A stretch of DNA of 64,000 bases from Bog-756 sp963727955 (GTDB taxonomy: Bacteria; Actinomycetota; Acidimicrobiia; Acidimicrobiales; RAAP-2): NCBI GenBank assembly GCA_963727955.1, contig CAVSII010000004.1, forward strand, positions 124,001-188,000, written 5' to 3'. Shown in pieces: positions 9,425 to 16,996 of this stretch (its first letter is position 1; each line of letters begins with the position of its first letter). Below the pieces are notes generated by a model. That model saw only the letters and a list, made by a program, of their open reading frames with translations. It was not told the DNA's origin and ran no database searches. The position numbers and the translations under genes are program-made.

Positions 9425-9503
9425 ACTCTGATTCTTTCAGGCTTTGCCCCGCCAACGGCGCCATTGGCCACTCCGACGGGCCATGGGCACGGCATTAGGG
9501 CCG

Positions 9504-10439
9504 TCAGCGTGCGGCGTCCACCAGGCCGTATCGGCGGAGCACGGTCCTGTCGATGCGGGTGAAAACGGTGTCGACCACGATGCCGATGAAGACGATGACG
9601 ATCATCATGGCTACCACGATGCCGTAATCCCCCTGGGTGTCGGCGTTGACGATGCGACCCCCCAGACTGAGCGGTGTGACCAGAATCAGGAACTCCCCGG
9701 CCATGAGGGCGTGCCAGGCGAAGGCCCAGCCCTGCTTGAGGCCGCCCAGGATGCTGGGGAAGGCGGCCGGGAGGACCACATGGCGCTCGAGGGCCAGCCC
9801 ACGGGCTCCGAGGATCCGTCCCACTCGCAGCAGGCTCGGTGGCACCTGGTCGATGCCGTTGATGAAGCCGTTGGCCACGGCCGGCGCCGCCCCGAGGACC
9901 ATCATGAGGAGGATGGCATTTCTGGTTATCCCGAACACCATGATGCCGAGGGGATACCAGAGGACCGAGGGCATGGTCTGCATGCCGGTGATAAGAGCCC
10001 CTATGCCGGCTCGCAGCACGGGTATGCGGGCCACGGCGGTACCGACGATGCCACCGATGATCACTACCAGGGCATAACCAATGGCCGCCTGCTGGGCCGT
10101 CACCCAACAGGACTGCCAGAACTGGGAGGTGCCGAGAAGGTCCCAGAGCTGCTGCGCCGCGGTGGCCGGCGACTGGAGTATGTAGGGCTTCCAGTGGACC
10201 CATACGGCAATCTGCCAGACCAGCAGGATGAGGCCGAAGGCGATGAGCTTGGGCCACGTCGCCCGCCACAGGCGGTAGGACAGCGACCCGCGGGTGGCAC
10301 TCTCGGTCCCTTCGAGGGCGTCGAGCCCGGCCATGGCCCGGTCGAGTGAGGAACCGCCTCCCGAGGCGGTTCTGGTCGCTCCGTTGGTCGTGGGCGGCGC
10401 CGTCGTTACCGCCGAGGTCAAAGGATCGTCAATTGCCAT
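9504..10439 (-). CDS. ABC transporter permease, SsuC/TauC/NrtB type
   Basis: Membrane subunit of a nitrate/sulfonate/taurine-family importer. About six transmembrane segments follow a polar N-terminal extension of roughly 60 residues; the cytoplasmic EAA-type loop that docks to the ATPase is visible as GRILGARGLALERHVVLPAA. It overlaps the ATPase gene by 11 bases. The permease, ATPase and binding protein form a complete importer; the absence of a desulfonating oxygenase (SsuD or TauD) beside it means the substrate can only be inferred. Confidence 0.88.
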   Translation of the reverse strand: MAIDDPLTSAVTTAPPTTNGATRTASGGGSSLDRAMAGLDALEGTESATRGSLSYRLWRATWPKLIAFGLILLVWQIAVWVHWKPYILQSPATAAQQLWDLLGTSQFWQSCWVTAQQAAIGYALVVIIGGIVGTAVARIPVLRAGIGALITGMQTMPSVLWYPLGIMVFGITRNAILLMMVLGAAPAVANGFINGIDQVPPSLLRVGRILGARGLALERHVVLPAAFPSILGGLKQGWAFAWHALMAGEFLILVTPLSLGGRIVNADTQGDYGIVVAMMIVIVFIGIVVDTVFTRIDRTVLRRYGLVDAAR

Positions 10440-11277
10440 GTCGGCCTACCTCAGCCCGCAGTTGATCGGTGACGGTGGCGGCCAGGCCGGCAATTTCGGC
10501 AGAGTCGATCCGACGGGGACGGACCAAGTCGACCGGGTAGGTGGCCGCCACCCGGCCCGGGCGGCTGGTCAGCAAGACGATGCGGTCCCCGAGGCGGGCC
10601 GCTTCACGCACATTGTGGGTCACGAACAACACAGTGAACCGCCGGTCCTCCCACAGGGACTCGAGCTCGTCGTGCAGCAAGTCGCGGGTGATGGCGTCCA
10701 ATGCACCGAAGGGTTCATCCATCAGAAGGAGACCGGCGTCCTGGGCCAGAGCCCGGGCCAGGGCAGCCCGTTGACGCATCCCCCCCGACAACTCGTGCGG
10801 CCGCTTGGGCCCGAAACCGCCCAGGTGGACTCGTTCGAGCAGGTCCTCGGCCACCGACCGGCGCTCCGATTTCCCCACCCGGCGCAGGCGCAGTGGGAGC
10901 TCGACGTTGGCGGCGATGGTCAGCCACGGGAACAGGGCCGAATCCTGGAAGAGCATGGCCGTCGCCGTGCCCCCGGTTCGGCCCGCCGACGGGTCACCCG
11001 TCACCCGCAAGCCGCCGTCCGAGCCGGCGGCCGTCACGTCCACCGTGCCCACCGACGGGCGGTCCAGCCCCGCCACCAGGTTGAGCAGCGTCGTCTTCCC
11101 ACATCCGGAGGCCCCCACCAGACACACGAATTCGCCCGGTTCCACCTGCAGGGTGATGTCGGACAGGGCCACCACGGCGTCACTCCCGCCGCCGTAGCGT
11201 TTGGACACGCCGGTCAGGGCGACCGAGGGCGACCGGATACCGACCGTGTCGGGTGCTTGGGTGACGCTCGAGGTCAT
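10429..11277 (-). CDS. ABC transporter ATP-binding protein, SsuB/TauB/NrtD type
   Basis: Energises the importer encoded around it. Walker A GASGCGKTTLL, Q-loop MLFQDSALFPWL, signature LSGGMRQRAALARALA, Walker B LLLMDEPFGALD and switch His in FVTHN are all present. I chose the ATG at 11277 (MTSSVTQAP), since it forms an ATGA overlap with the stop of the binding-protein gene; a longer in-frame extension to 11442 has no family character. Length (282 aa) is normal for the nitrate/sulfonate/taurine ATPases. Confidence 0.9.
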   Translation of the reverse strand: MTSSVTQAPDTVGIRSPSVALTGVSKRYGGGSDAVVALSDITLQVEPGEFVCLVGASGCGKTTLLNLVAGLDRPSVGTVDVTAAGSDGGLRVTGDPSAGRTGGTATAMLFQDSALFPWLTIAANVELPLRLRRVGKSERRSVAEDLLERVHLGGFGPKRPHELSGGMRQRAALARALAQDAGLLLMDEPFGALDAITRDLLHDELESLWEDRRFTVLFVTHNVREAARLGDRIVLLTSRPGRVAATYPVDLVRPRRIDSAEIAGLAATVTDQLRAEVGRHGN

Positions 11278-12359
11278 GAGCTCAGACTCGACTGTCCTTG
11301 GGCGGTCAGCACCTGGTTCACCGGGCCCAGATCGAAGATCCCGCTGATGTTCGACGTCGAGAACCCGACCGCTTTGGCGTGCATCTCGTCGGCCAGGATG
11401 GTGGCAGCTAGAGGATTGTTGGTGAAGGCCATGTCGGACCACGCCGCATCTAGCTCACTGGAGCTGAGGGCCTTACCGGTCAGTGCGGCCAAGGCGGTGT
11501 TGGCGTCGGTACGGGCGGCAGTGGGCGACGACTTGATGAAGGCGTTGGCAGCCAGCTGTCCCTTGAGAAGATCGGTGACAACGCTCGGATGGGCAGCCAG
11601 AAAGGGGGCAGCTACGACCAGCACGGTCGTCGAGAAGCGACCCTGGGGCCACTGGGTCTTCTCGTTGACCAGCACGTGGCCGCCCTTGGACACCATTTCG
11701 GCCACATAGGGTTCGGGAACCCAGGCTCCAGCGATGGTGCCGGCCTCGAAGGATGTCACGGTAGTGGCATTGGCTTCGGGAAGGATGGTCACCTCACCGC
11801 TGCCCCCGTTCGGGCCGGGAAACGTAAGGTTCTGTTTGGTCAGCCAGGTGCGCAGCGCGACGTCCTGGGTATTGCCCAGCTGAGGGGTAGCCAGGGTCTT
11901 GCCCTTGAGCTGACTGGGAGACGTGATCGAGGAGGACACCACCAGAGCGGCTCCACCAGAGGTGGCCCCCGAGATGATCCTGATGGCCTTGCTGTGCGCG
12001 TAGGCGGTGATGGCCGAATTGGGTCCCATGTAGGCGGCATCCAGAGAACCGGCCAGCAAAGCGGTGACCTCGGCGGGGCCGGCGTTGTAGGTGGAGGTCT
12101 GGAGAGTCACGTTGCTCGGGAGGTTCTTCTTGAAGATCCCTTGTTGCACCCCGATGAGGGCGGGGGCGTGGGTCAGGTTGGTGAGGTAGCCGAGCTGCAG
12201 GGTGACCGGCGCCCCCGAGGTCGTGCCTGTCGCTCCGCCCGCGGTCGTCGTCGGGCTACTGCTGTTCGAGCTGCAGGCCGCACATAGCAGGGCCACGCCG
12301 ACCAAGGCGGCGAGAAGGGCAGACCCAGGTACTCGGCGCTGGGAATGGCGAAACGGCAT
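11274..12359 (-). CDS. Sulfonate/taurine-type substrate-binding lipoprotein (SsuA/NMT1-like)
   Basis: Extracytoplasmic binding protein. Start at ATG 12359 gives MPFRHSQRR, a hydrophobic stretch and the lipobox LLCAAC, so it is a lipoprotein anchored at the cysteine; a good AAGGAG ribosome site lies 6 bases upstream. The mature part begins VTLQLGYLTNLTHAPALIGVQQG, the NMT1/SsuA-type opening, and has the typical LLAGSLDAAYMGPNSAI segment. Family members bind aliphatic sulfonates, taurine, nitrate or thiamine precursors; the sulfonate assignment rests on sequence style and on the neighbouring Rrf2 regulator. First gene of a four-gene operon. Confidence 0.88.
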   Translation of the reverse strand: MPFRHSQRRVPGSALLAALVGVALLCAACSSNSSSPTTTAGGATGTTSGAPVTLQLGYLTNLTHAPALIGVQQGIFKKNLPSNVTLQTSTYNAGPAEVTALLAGSLDAAYMGPNSAITAYAHSKAIRIISGATSGGAALVVSSSITSPSQLKGKTLATPQLGNTQDVALRTWLTKQNLTFPGPNGGSGEVTILPEANATTVTSFEAGTIAGAWVPEPYVAEMVSKGGHVLVNEKTQWPQGRFSTTVLVVAAPFLAAHPSVVTDLLKGQLAANAFIKSSPTAARTDANTALAALTGKALSSSELDAAWSDMAFTNNPLAATILADEMHAKAVGFSTSNISGIFDLGPVNQVLTAQGQSSLSS

Positions 12360-12485
12360 AGTGCTCCTTAGTTGGTGCGGCCTGATGTTGTCGTGCGCCC
12401 GGTCGCATCTGCCCCTGTCAGCTTGCACACGGTTACCACCGGACCGACGGGCTTGGTCGGGAACCTTTCCCTCCTATAGAACCAT

Positions 12486-12508
12486 TTCCCCTATGTATAT
12501 AGGAATTA
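12486..12508. promoter_or_regulatory. Candidate CymR-like operator upstream of the sulfonate ABC operon
   Basis: A near-palindrome CCTATGTATATAGG (12490-12503) is followed directly by AATTA, giving TAGGAATTA (12500-12508). From memory the Bacillus CymR box ends TAGGAATTW; the 5' half of that consensus is poorly matched here. The site is the AT-richest part of the 267-base spacer and lies about 130 bases upstream of the binding-protein start. Binding by the Rrf2 regulator of the operon is inference. Confidence 0.45.
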
Positions 12509-12626
12509 ACTCAAAAACAGACTAGTCCAAACGATGTGCTTTGGCCATGGCGGGGCGGAAATGATGGGCATCATCGACAGGCAGCATTGGGGCCCCACGC
12601 GCCGACCGGCGGCCAGGATCGTTGGC

Positions 12627-13292
12627 TCAATCAATCAGGCGTTCGGACAGTCGCTGGCGATGGCGAGGCCATTCGTCTGCCAGCATGGAGTAGGTAGCCG
12701 TGTCGCGGACCGTGCCGTCGGCGGCAGGGCGTTCGGCCCGGATCACGCCGTCCAGAAGGCAGCCCAGACGCTCGATGGCCGCCCGCGACCGGGTGTTGCG
12801 GGCATCGGTCTGGAGGCGCAGGACGCGCACGCCCCAACGCTCGAAGGCGTGGCCCATCATCAACAGCTTGGCCTCGGTGTTGACCGGCGACCTTTGAGCC
12901 GACGGGTGCAACCAGGTGTAGCCGATACTGGTGGTGTCCAGCTCGACCCGGTCCGGCTGACCGGAATGGGGGAACAGCCCCGACCAGTTCCAGTGGGCCA
13001 TGTCATAGAACCGGGTCGAGCCGAGGATGCGATCGCCGTCCCCGTCGTAGGTCACAAATGGATAGTGGATGCCCGCGTCCCGCTCGGCCAAGGCGCTGTC
13101 GACGTAGTCGGCCATGCTCGACCGGTCCCACGGAACCGGCGTGAAGGTGAACGTCGTGCGGTCCCGGTTGGCTACCTCCAGCAGACCGTCGATATGGGCC
13201 CACTCCATCGGCACCAGGCGCACGAATCGGCCCTCGAGCGAGAAGAGGTCGGGCACCGCGCCACTATCGGACACCGCCCCATTGTCGGACAC
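12627..13292 (-). CDS. GNAT N-acetyltransferase (RimJ/RimL-like)
   Basis: A 221-residue GCN5-related acetyltransferase of the RimJ/RimL group that acetylates N-termini or small-molecule amines with acetyl-CoA. Visible features: the opening LEGRFVRLVPMEWAHIDGLLEVAN, the central beta strands around ELDTTSIGYTWLHP, and the acetyl-CoA segment followed by LRLQTDARNTRSRAAIERLGCLLDGVIR, a strong RimJ/L signature. The N-terminus holds a short tandem repeat (SDNGAV/SDSGAV) that continues in frame upstream of GTG 13292, so the start is uncertain by several residues. Convergent with nothing; 59 bases from the repeat protein upstream. Confidence 0.85.
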   Translation of the reverse strand: MSDNGAVSDSGAVPDLFSLEGRFVRLVPMEWAHIDGLLEVANRDRTTFTFTPVPWDRSSMADYVDSALAERDAGIHYPFVTYDGDGDRILGSTRFYDMAHWNWSGLFPHSGQPDRVELDTTSIGYTWLHPSAQRSPVNTEAKLLMMGHAFERWGVRVLRLQTDARNTRSRAAIERLGCLLDGVIRAERPAADGTVRDTATYSMLADEWPRHRQRLSERLID

Positions 13293-13351
13293 CGTGCCAT
13301 TGTCGCCGACAACTCTTCCGAGGTGGTCAATCCCGGTGGCCGGTGGCGGCG

Positions 13352-14104
13352 TTAGCCGGCCGAGGCCATCCCCACCACCGGCTTGTTGAGGGCGATGCCG
13401 CCGGTGGAGCCGTGGAAGGCGGCGTCCCCGTAGGCGAAGATGCCGCCATCGGTGGCCACCAGCCAGTAGCCCCGGCCGTCGGGAGTGGCGGCCATCCCCA
13501 CCACCGGCTTGTTGAGGGCGATGCCGCCGGCCGAGCCGTGGAAGGCGGCATTCCCGAAGGCGAAGATGCCTCCGTCGGTGGCCACCAGCCAGTAGCCCCG
13601 GCCGTCGGGGGTGGAGGCCATGCCCACGATGGGCTTGTTGAGGGTGATGCCGCCGGTCGAGCCGTGGAAGGCGGCGTCCCCGAAGGCGAAGATCCCCCCG
13701 TCCGAAGCCACCAGCCAGTAGCCCTTGCCGTCGGGGGTGGAGGCCATCCCCACGATGGGCTTGTTGAGGGCAGTGCTGCCGGTCGAGCCGTAGAAGTGGG
13801 CGTCACCGAAAGCGAAGATCCCCCCGTCGGAGGCCACCAGCCAGTAGCCCTTGCCGTCGGGGGTGGCGGCCATGGCCACCACCGGTTTGTTGAGAGCGAT
13901 GCTGCCCGTCGAGCCGTAGAAGTGGGCGTCGCCGAAGGCGAACAGACCGCCGTCGGAGGCCACCAGCCAGTAGCCCTTGCCGTCGGGGGTGGTGGCCATG
14001 CCCACCACCGGCTTGTTGAGGGTGATGTTGCCGGTGGAGCCGTAGAAGGGGGCGTCGCCGAAAGCGAAGAGCCCACCGTCGGCTGCCACCAACCGGTAGC
14101 CGTT
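13352..14104 (-). repeat. Six tandem 126-bp repeats encoding a 42-residue unit
   Basis: Each unit encodes GYWLVASDGGIFAFGDA followed by a variable FHGSTG segment, LNKPVVGMA and TPDGR. Neighbouring units are nearly identical at the DNA level, which suggests recent duplication or gene conversion. The array ends exactly at the stop codon. Confidence 0.9.
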
Positions 14105-15760
14105 ACCGGTGAAGGGAAGGGTGGTCGAGCCCGGGTTCCCGACGGTGATGGTGCCCGTCTGGCACTTGGCCACGTCGGCGGCAACCCAGGACAGCTTGAT
14201 CTTGATGGAGCCGGAGGGATTGGACCAGCCGGTGAAGGTGATCGCGAACTCGGGAGTGGTGCTCTGCATGACGATGTCCAGGGAGGACAGGTTGACCGAT
14301 CCGCTCCCGTCCACGGTCTGCACGGGGATGCCGGACAGCGGCGTGCCACTGGCGTTGTCGACCTGGACGGTGGCCGACTGGTAGGCACCGCGCCCTGGCG
14401 ACAGCACCTGCAATGAGGAGTACTGGGTGGGGAGGCATTTCTTGTAGGGAGCCAGGATCGAGCTGGTGTCCACCGTCACCGGTCCGGAGGGACAGGCCCC
14501 TCCGGTGTAGGCGTCGAAGTTCTGGATCTGGTCGGCTCCGTGGTCCGAGTTCACCCACAGGCAGTCGGGGCGGTAAGGGTCAGGATTCACCGTGTAGAGC
14601 GAATCGAGGTTTTGGAACACTTTGGGAAAATTGGCGCACGTCGAGGAGGTGGCGAAGTTGTAGCAGTCGACCGAGTTGGTCGGGTCGTTGGGGACGTAGA
14701 CGCGGGTGCCCAGGAAGTAGGCCGGTCCGTCGAACTGACTGGTGGTGCCGACGGAGTCCAGTCCGGGGGGAGAGGCCACCGTTGTGCCGATGGAGGAGTA
14801 ACAGGGCTCGCCGGTCACCGGCAGGCAGATCCCGGTGTCGGTGCCGGCTGTGTTCTCGAGGGCGAAGGGTGCACCGGCAATAGTGCTGACATCGACCGGC
14901 CAGGCGCCCAGGCAGTTCCCCCCCGCGCTGGTGTTGTAGCAGGCCAGCTCGTTGTCGGTCGACCCCACCACCTGCACGATGACGTCCGAGCCGGTGACCC
15001 CGATTTCGGCGGCGAAATTGAACGTGGACAACTCATCACCGTTGACGTCGAGGGCATAGGGCTGGTCGGCACAGGCGGTGTCGGTGGCCAGGTCGAAGCA
15101 GAGCAGGGTGTCCTCGGTGCCGGTCGGCGCCCCGGCCACCTGGTTGAAGGAGTACCAGTCCGATCCCACCTGAACCGGGTCGGAGACCCCGGCGGTCAGG
15201 TTGATGGGTGCGTCGCCCACGGCCGACAGCGCGGTGAACCCGCAGAACCGTTGTGATCCGCTGGCCCCCACCCCCAACGTGGTGTTGATGCACACCACCC
15301 CGGCGGTCGAATCGGAGGTGCGCACGGCGAAGACGTACATGAAACCGGTGGTCTGGTCGAGGTAGAGGCCGGGGGCGTCGGAGGTGGCGAAGTCGTGGTT
15401 CTGGGCATCCTTGATGGTCTCGGGCCCGGTCCAGCACGGCTGGGCGTTGGACTTGAGATGGCAGTTGACCTGGAGGGTCGACGCGTGGTGGAAGACGTTG
15501 AATATCTCGGTGGCGTTGGTGGCCACCGCCCACCCGTCGCCGCCGGCCGAGCCGGCGAACTTGGAGGGGAGAGGGACCGGGATGGTGGCGGTAGCCGAGT
15601 AGGCGAGCGAGCCCTTGGCCGCCGGGCTGGCCGCCTGGGCGGCCGACGTCGAAACCGCGGCCCCGATCACCGACAGAAGCAGACCTGCTCCGATGACCAC
15701 CGCGGCCACCACCCGCGTAGCCGTGCGTGCTCGAAGATCCTGAGCGCCGTGCGTGTTCAT
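13352..15760 (-). CDS. Secreted protein with C-terminal GYWLVASDGG-type repeats
   Basis: A Sec signal peptide (RARTATRVVAAVVIGAGLLL, cleavage near AAQAA) follows ATG 15760 (MNTHGAQDL), preceded by AAGGGG; an in-frame extension to 15901 looks non-coding. The next 500 or so residues form an unrecognised extracellular domain with many paired cysteines, containing GWAVATN-like and YNFATSSTCANF-like segments. The last 250 residues are six copies of a 42-residue repeat. This repeat family occurs in secreted actinobacterial proteins and is usually taken as a beta-propeller-like module; six copies are present where seven would close a common propeller. Function unknown; extracellular binding or adhesion is the likeliest role. 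Confidence 0.78.
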   Translation of the reverse strand: MNTHGAQDLRARTATRVVAAVVIGAGLLLSVIGAAVSTSAAQAASPAAKGSLAYSATATIPVPLPSKFAGSAGGDGWAVATNATEIFNVFHHASTLQVNCHLKSNAQPCWTGPETIKDAQNHDFATSDAPGLYLDQTTGFMYVFAVRTSDSTAGVVCINTTLGVGASGSQRFCGFTALSAVGDAPINLTAGVSDPVQVGSDWYSFNQVAGAPTGTEDTLLCFDLATDTACADQPYALDVNGDELSTFNFAAEIGVTGSDVIVQVVGSTDNELACYNTSAGGNCLGAWPVDVSTIAGAPFALENTAGTDTGICLPVTGEPCYSSIGTTVASPPGLDSVGTTSQFDGPAYFLGTRVYVPNDPTNSVDCYNFATSSTCANFPKVFQNLDSLYTVNPDPYRPDCLWVNSDHGADQIQNFDAYTGGACPSGPVTVDTSSILAPYKKCLPTQYSSLQVLSPGRGAYQSATVQVDNASGTPLSGIPVQTVDGSGSVNLSSLDIVMQSTTPEFAITFTGWSNPSGSIKIKLSWVAADVAKCQTGTITVGNPGSTTLPFTGNGYRLVAADGGLFAFGDAPFYGSTGNITLNKPVVGMATTPDGKGYWLVASDGGLFAFGDAHFYGSTGSIALNKPVVAMAATPDGKGYWLVASDGGIFAFGDAHFYGSTGSTALNKPIVGMASTPDGKGYWLVASDGGIFAFGDAAFHGSTGGITLNKPIVGMASTPDGRGYWLVATDGGIFAFGNAAFHGSAGGIALNKPVVGMAATPDGRGYWLVATDGGIFAYGDAAFHGSTGGIALNKPVVGMASAG

Positions 15761-16048
15761 GTCGGTACCCCTTCGAGGGGAACGGAAAGGTCGGTGGTGA
15801 TCGCCCGCCGGCACGCACAGCACGACCTCGACGGTCGTGTCCGATGATTGCCCGTCGTCACCACTAGCCCCTGTGCCCCAGTTGCCCCACGGGTTCCGCA
15901 TGCGAACCCGGACCGACGTTTTGCCGGCTCGCCGCGAAGATTACTGCACGCTAAGTGGTTGACGGAAGCAAAACGACGGAGAGTAGTGGCGCCACCACAT
16001 CGTCCGCCTTGGAGAGGCGGGGGATGTCACCGGCGAGGGGGACGCGAT

Positions 16049-16909
16049 CTATTTGAGGATGCGCGAGAGCCGTCGATCGGCCAGCGGCTTGCCGCCGGTC
16101 TGACAGGTCGGGCAGTACTGCAGCGACTTGGTGGCGAAGGAGACCTGACGGATGGTGTCGCCGCACACGGGACATTTCTCGCCGGTGCGACCGTGGACCT
16201 GCATGGCTCTCCTCTTGTCCCCCTTGAGCTCGGACACGTCCACCGCCGCCGCCCGCCCGACCGCTTCGGACAGCACGCCGACCACCGCGTCATGCAGCTG
16301 AATCACCTCAGCGGCGCTGAGGCTGGAGGTCTTCTTGTAGGGCGACAGGCCGGCTCGGTGGAGGGCTTCGTCGGAGTAGGCGTTGCCCACCCCGGCGATG
16401 AGTGACTGGGTGGTCAGGGCCGTCTTGAGGGTGGCCGACGTCTCCTTGAGGACCGTGGCCAGATGCTCGACCGTGAAGGCGGGGTCCAGCGGGTCGACGC
16501 CCAGCGCGGCCAGCGGGGCCGCCGCCTCGGGTACGGGCACCACCCACAGGGCGAGCCTCTTCTCCGTCCCCATTTCGGTCACGTCGAACCCGCTTCCGGA
16601 ATCCAGAGCCACCCGGAGGGCGATCGGACTACGTCCGGGACGGAGGGTGGTCGACGGCAGATTCTCGTACCAGGTGATCCAGCCGCCCCGGGCCAGGTGG
16701 ATGACCAGCCAGGTTCCTTCGACATCGATGCACACGTACTTCCCCCGTCGCTCGATGTCGCTGATGGTGCGGCCGACCAGCTGGTCCAGCGGGGGGTCGA
16801 CCGTCTTGAGGGCCGAGAACGAGGCCAGCTGGCAACGCTCGATGCGGTGGCCGGCGGCCCGGGCCGCCAGACCGTGGACCAGGGCGTCGACTTCGGGAAG
16901 TTCGGGCAC
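16049..16909 (-). CDS. Fpg/Nei-family DNA glycosylase/AP lyase
   Basis: Base-excision repair enzyme. MPELPEV gives the catalytic Pro and Glu at the mature N-terminus; Lys57 (RRGKYV) is the conserved hairpin lysine; the helix-two-turn-helix is around SLIAGVGNAYSDEAL; the C-terminal zinc finger has Cys246, Cys249, Cys266 and Cys269. In classical Fpg the finger holds an arginine five residues before the third cysteine; here it is Lys261. This actinobacterial subgroup (QYCPTCQTGGKPLADRRLSR) is common, so the change is probably a subgroup feature. Oxidised purine versus pyrimidine preference cannot be assigned. Divergent from ileS across 87 bases. Confidence 0.9.
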   Translation of the reverse strand: MPELPEVDALVHGLAARAAGHRIERCQLASFSALKTVDPPLDQLVGRTISDIERRGKYVCIDVEGTWLVIHLARGGWITWYENLPSTTLRPGRSPIALRVALDSGSGFDVTEMGTEKRLALWVVPVPEAAAPLAALGVDPLDPAFTVEHLATVLKETSATLKTALTTQSLIAGVGNAYSDEALHRAGLSPYKKTSSLSAAEVIQLHDAVVGVLSEAVGRAAAVDVSELKGDKRRAMQVHGRTGEKCPVCGDTIRQVSFATKSLQYCPTCQTGGKPLADRRLSRILK

Positions 16910-16996
16910 AAGGGCAATTGTGGACCCTCGGCACCCGTAGTATCAGGTCCGCCCCACCACCTGCCCGATCCCCAGCCCATTTCGAGAGGACGACAG

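Noticed and set aside
13352..14104. CRISPR array
   Set aside because: The 126-bp units are contiguous coding repeats without unique spacers, and no cas genes are present.
16910..16996. T-box riboswitch upstream of ileS
   Set aside because: The spacer is only 87 bases and lacks the conserved AGGGUGGNACCGCG-type antiterminator core.
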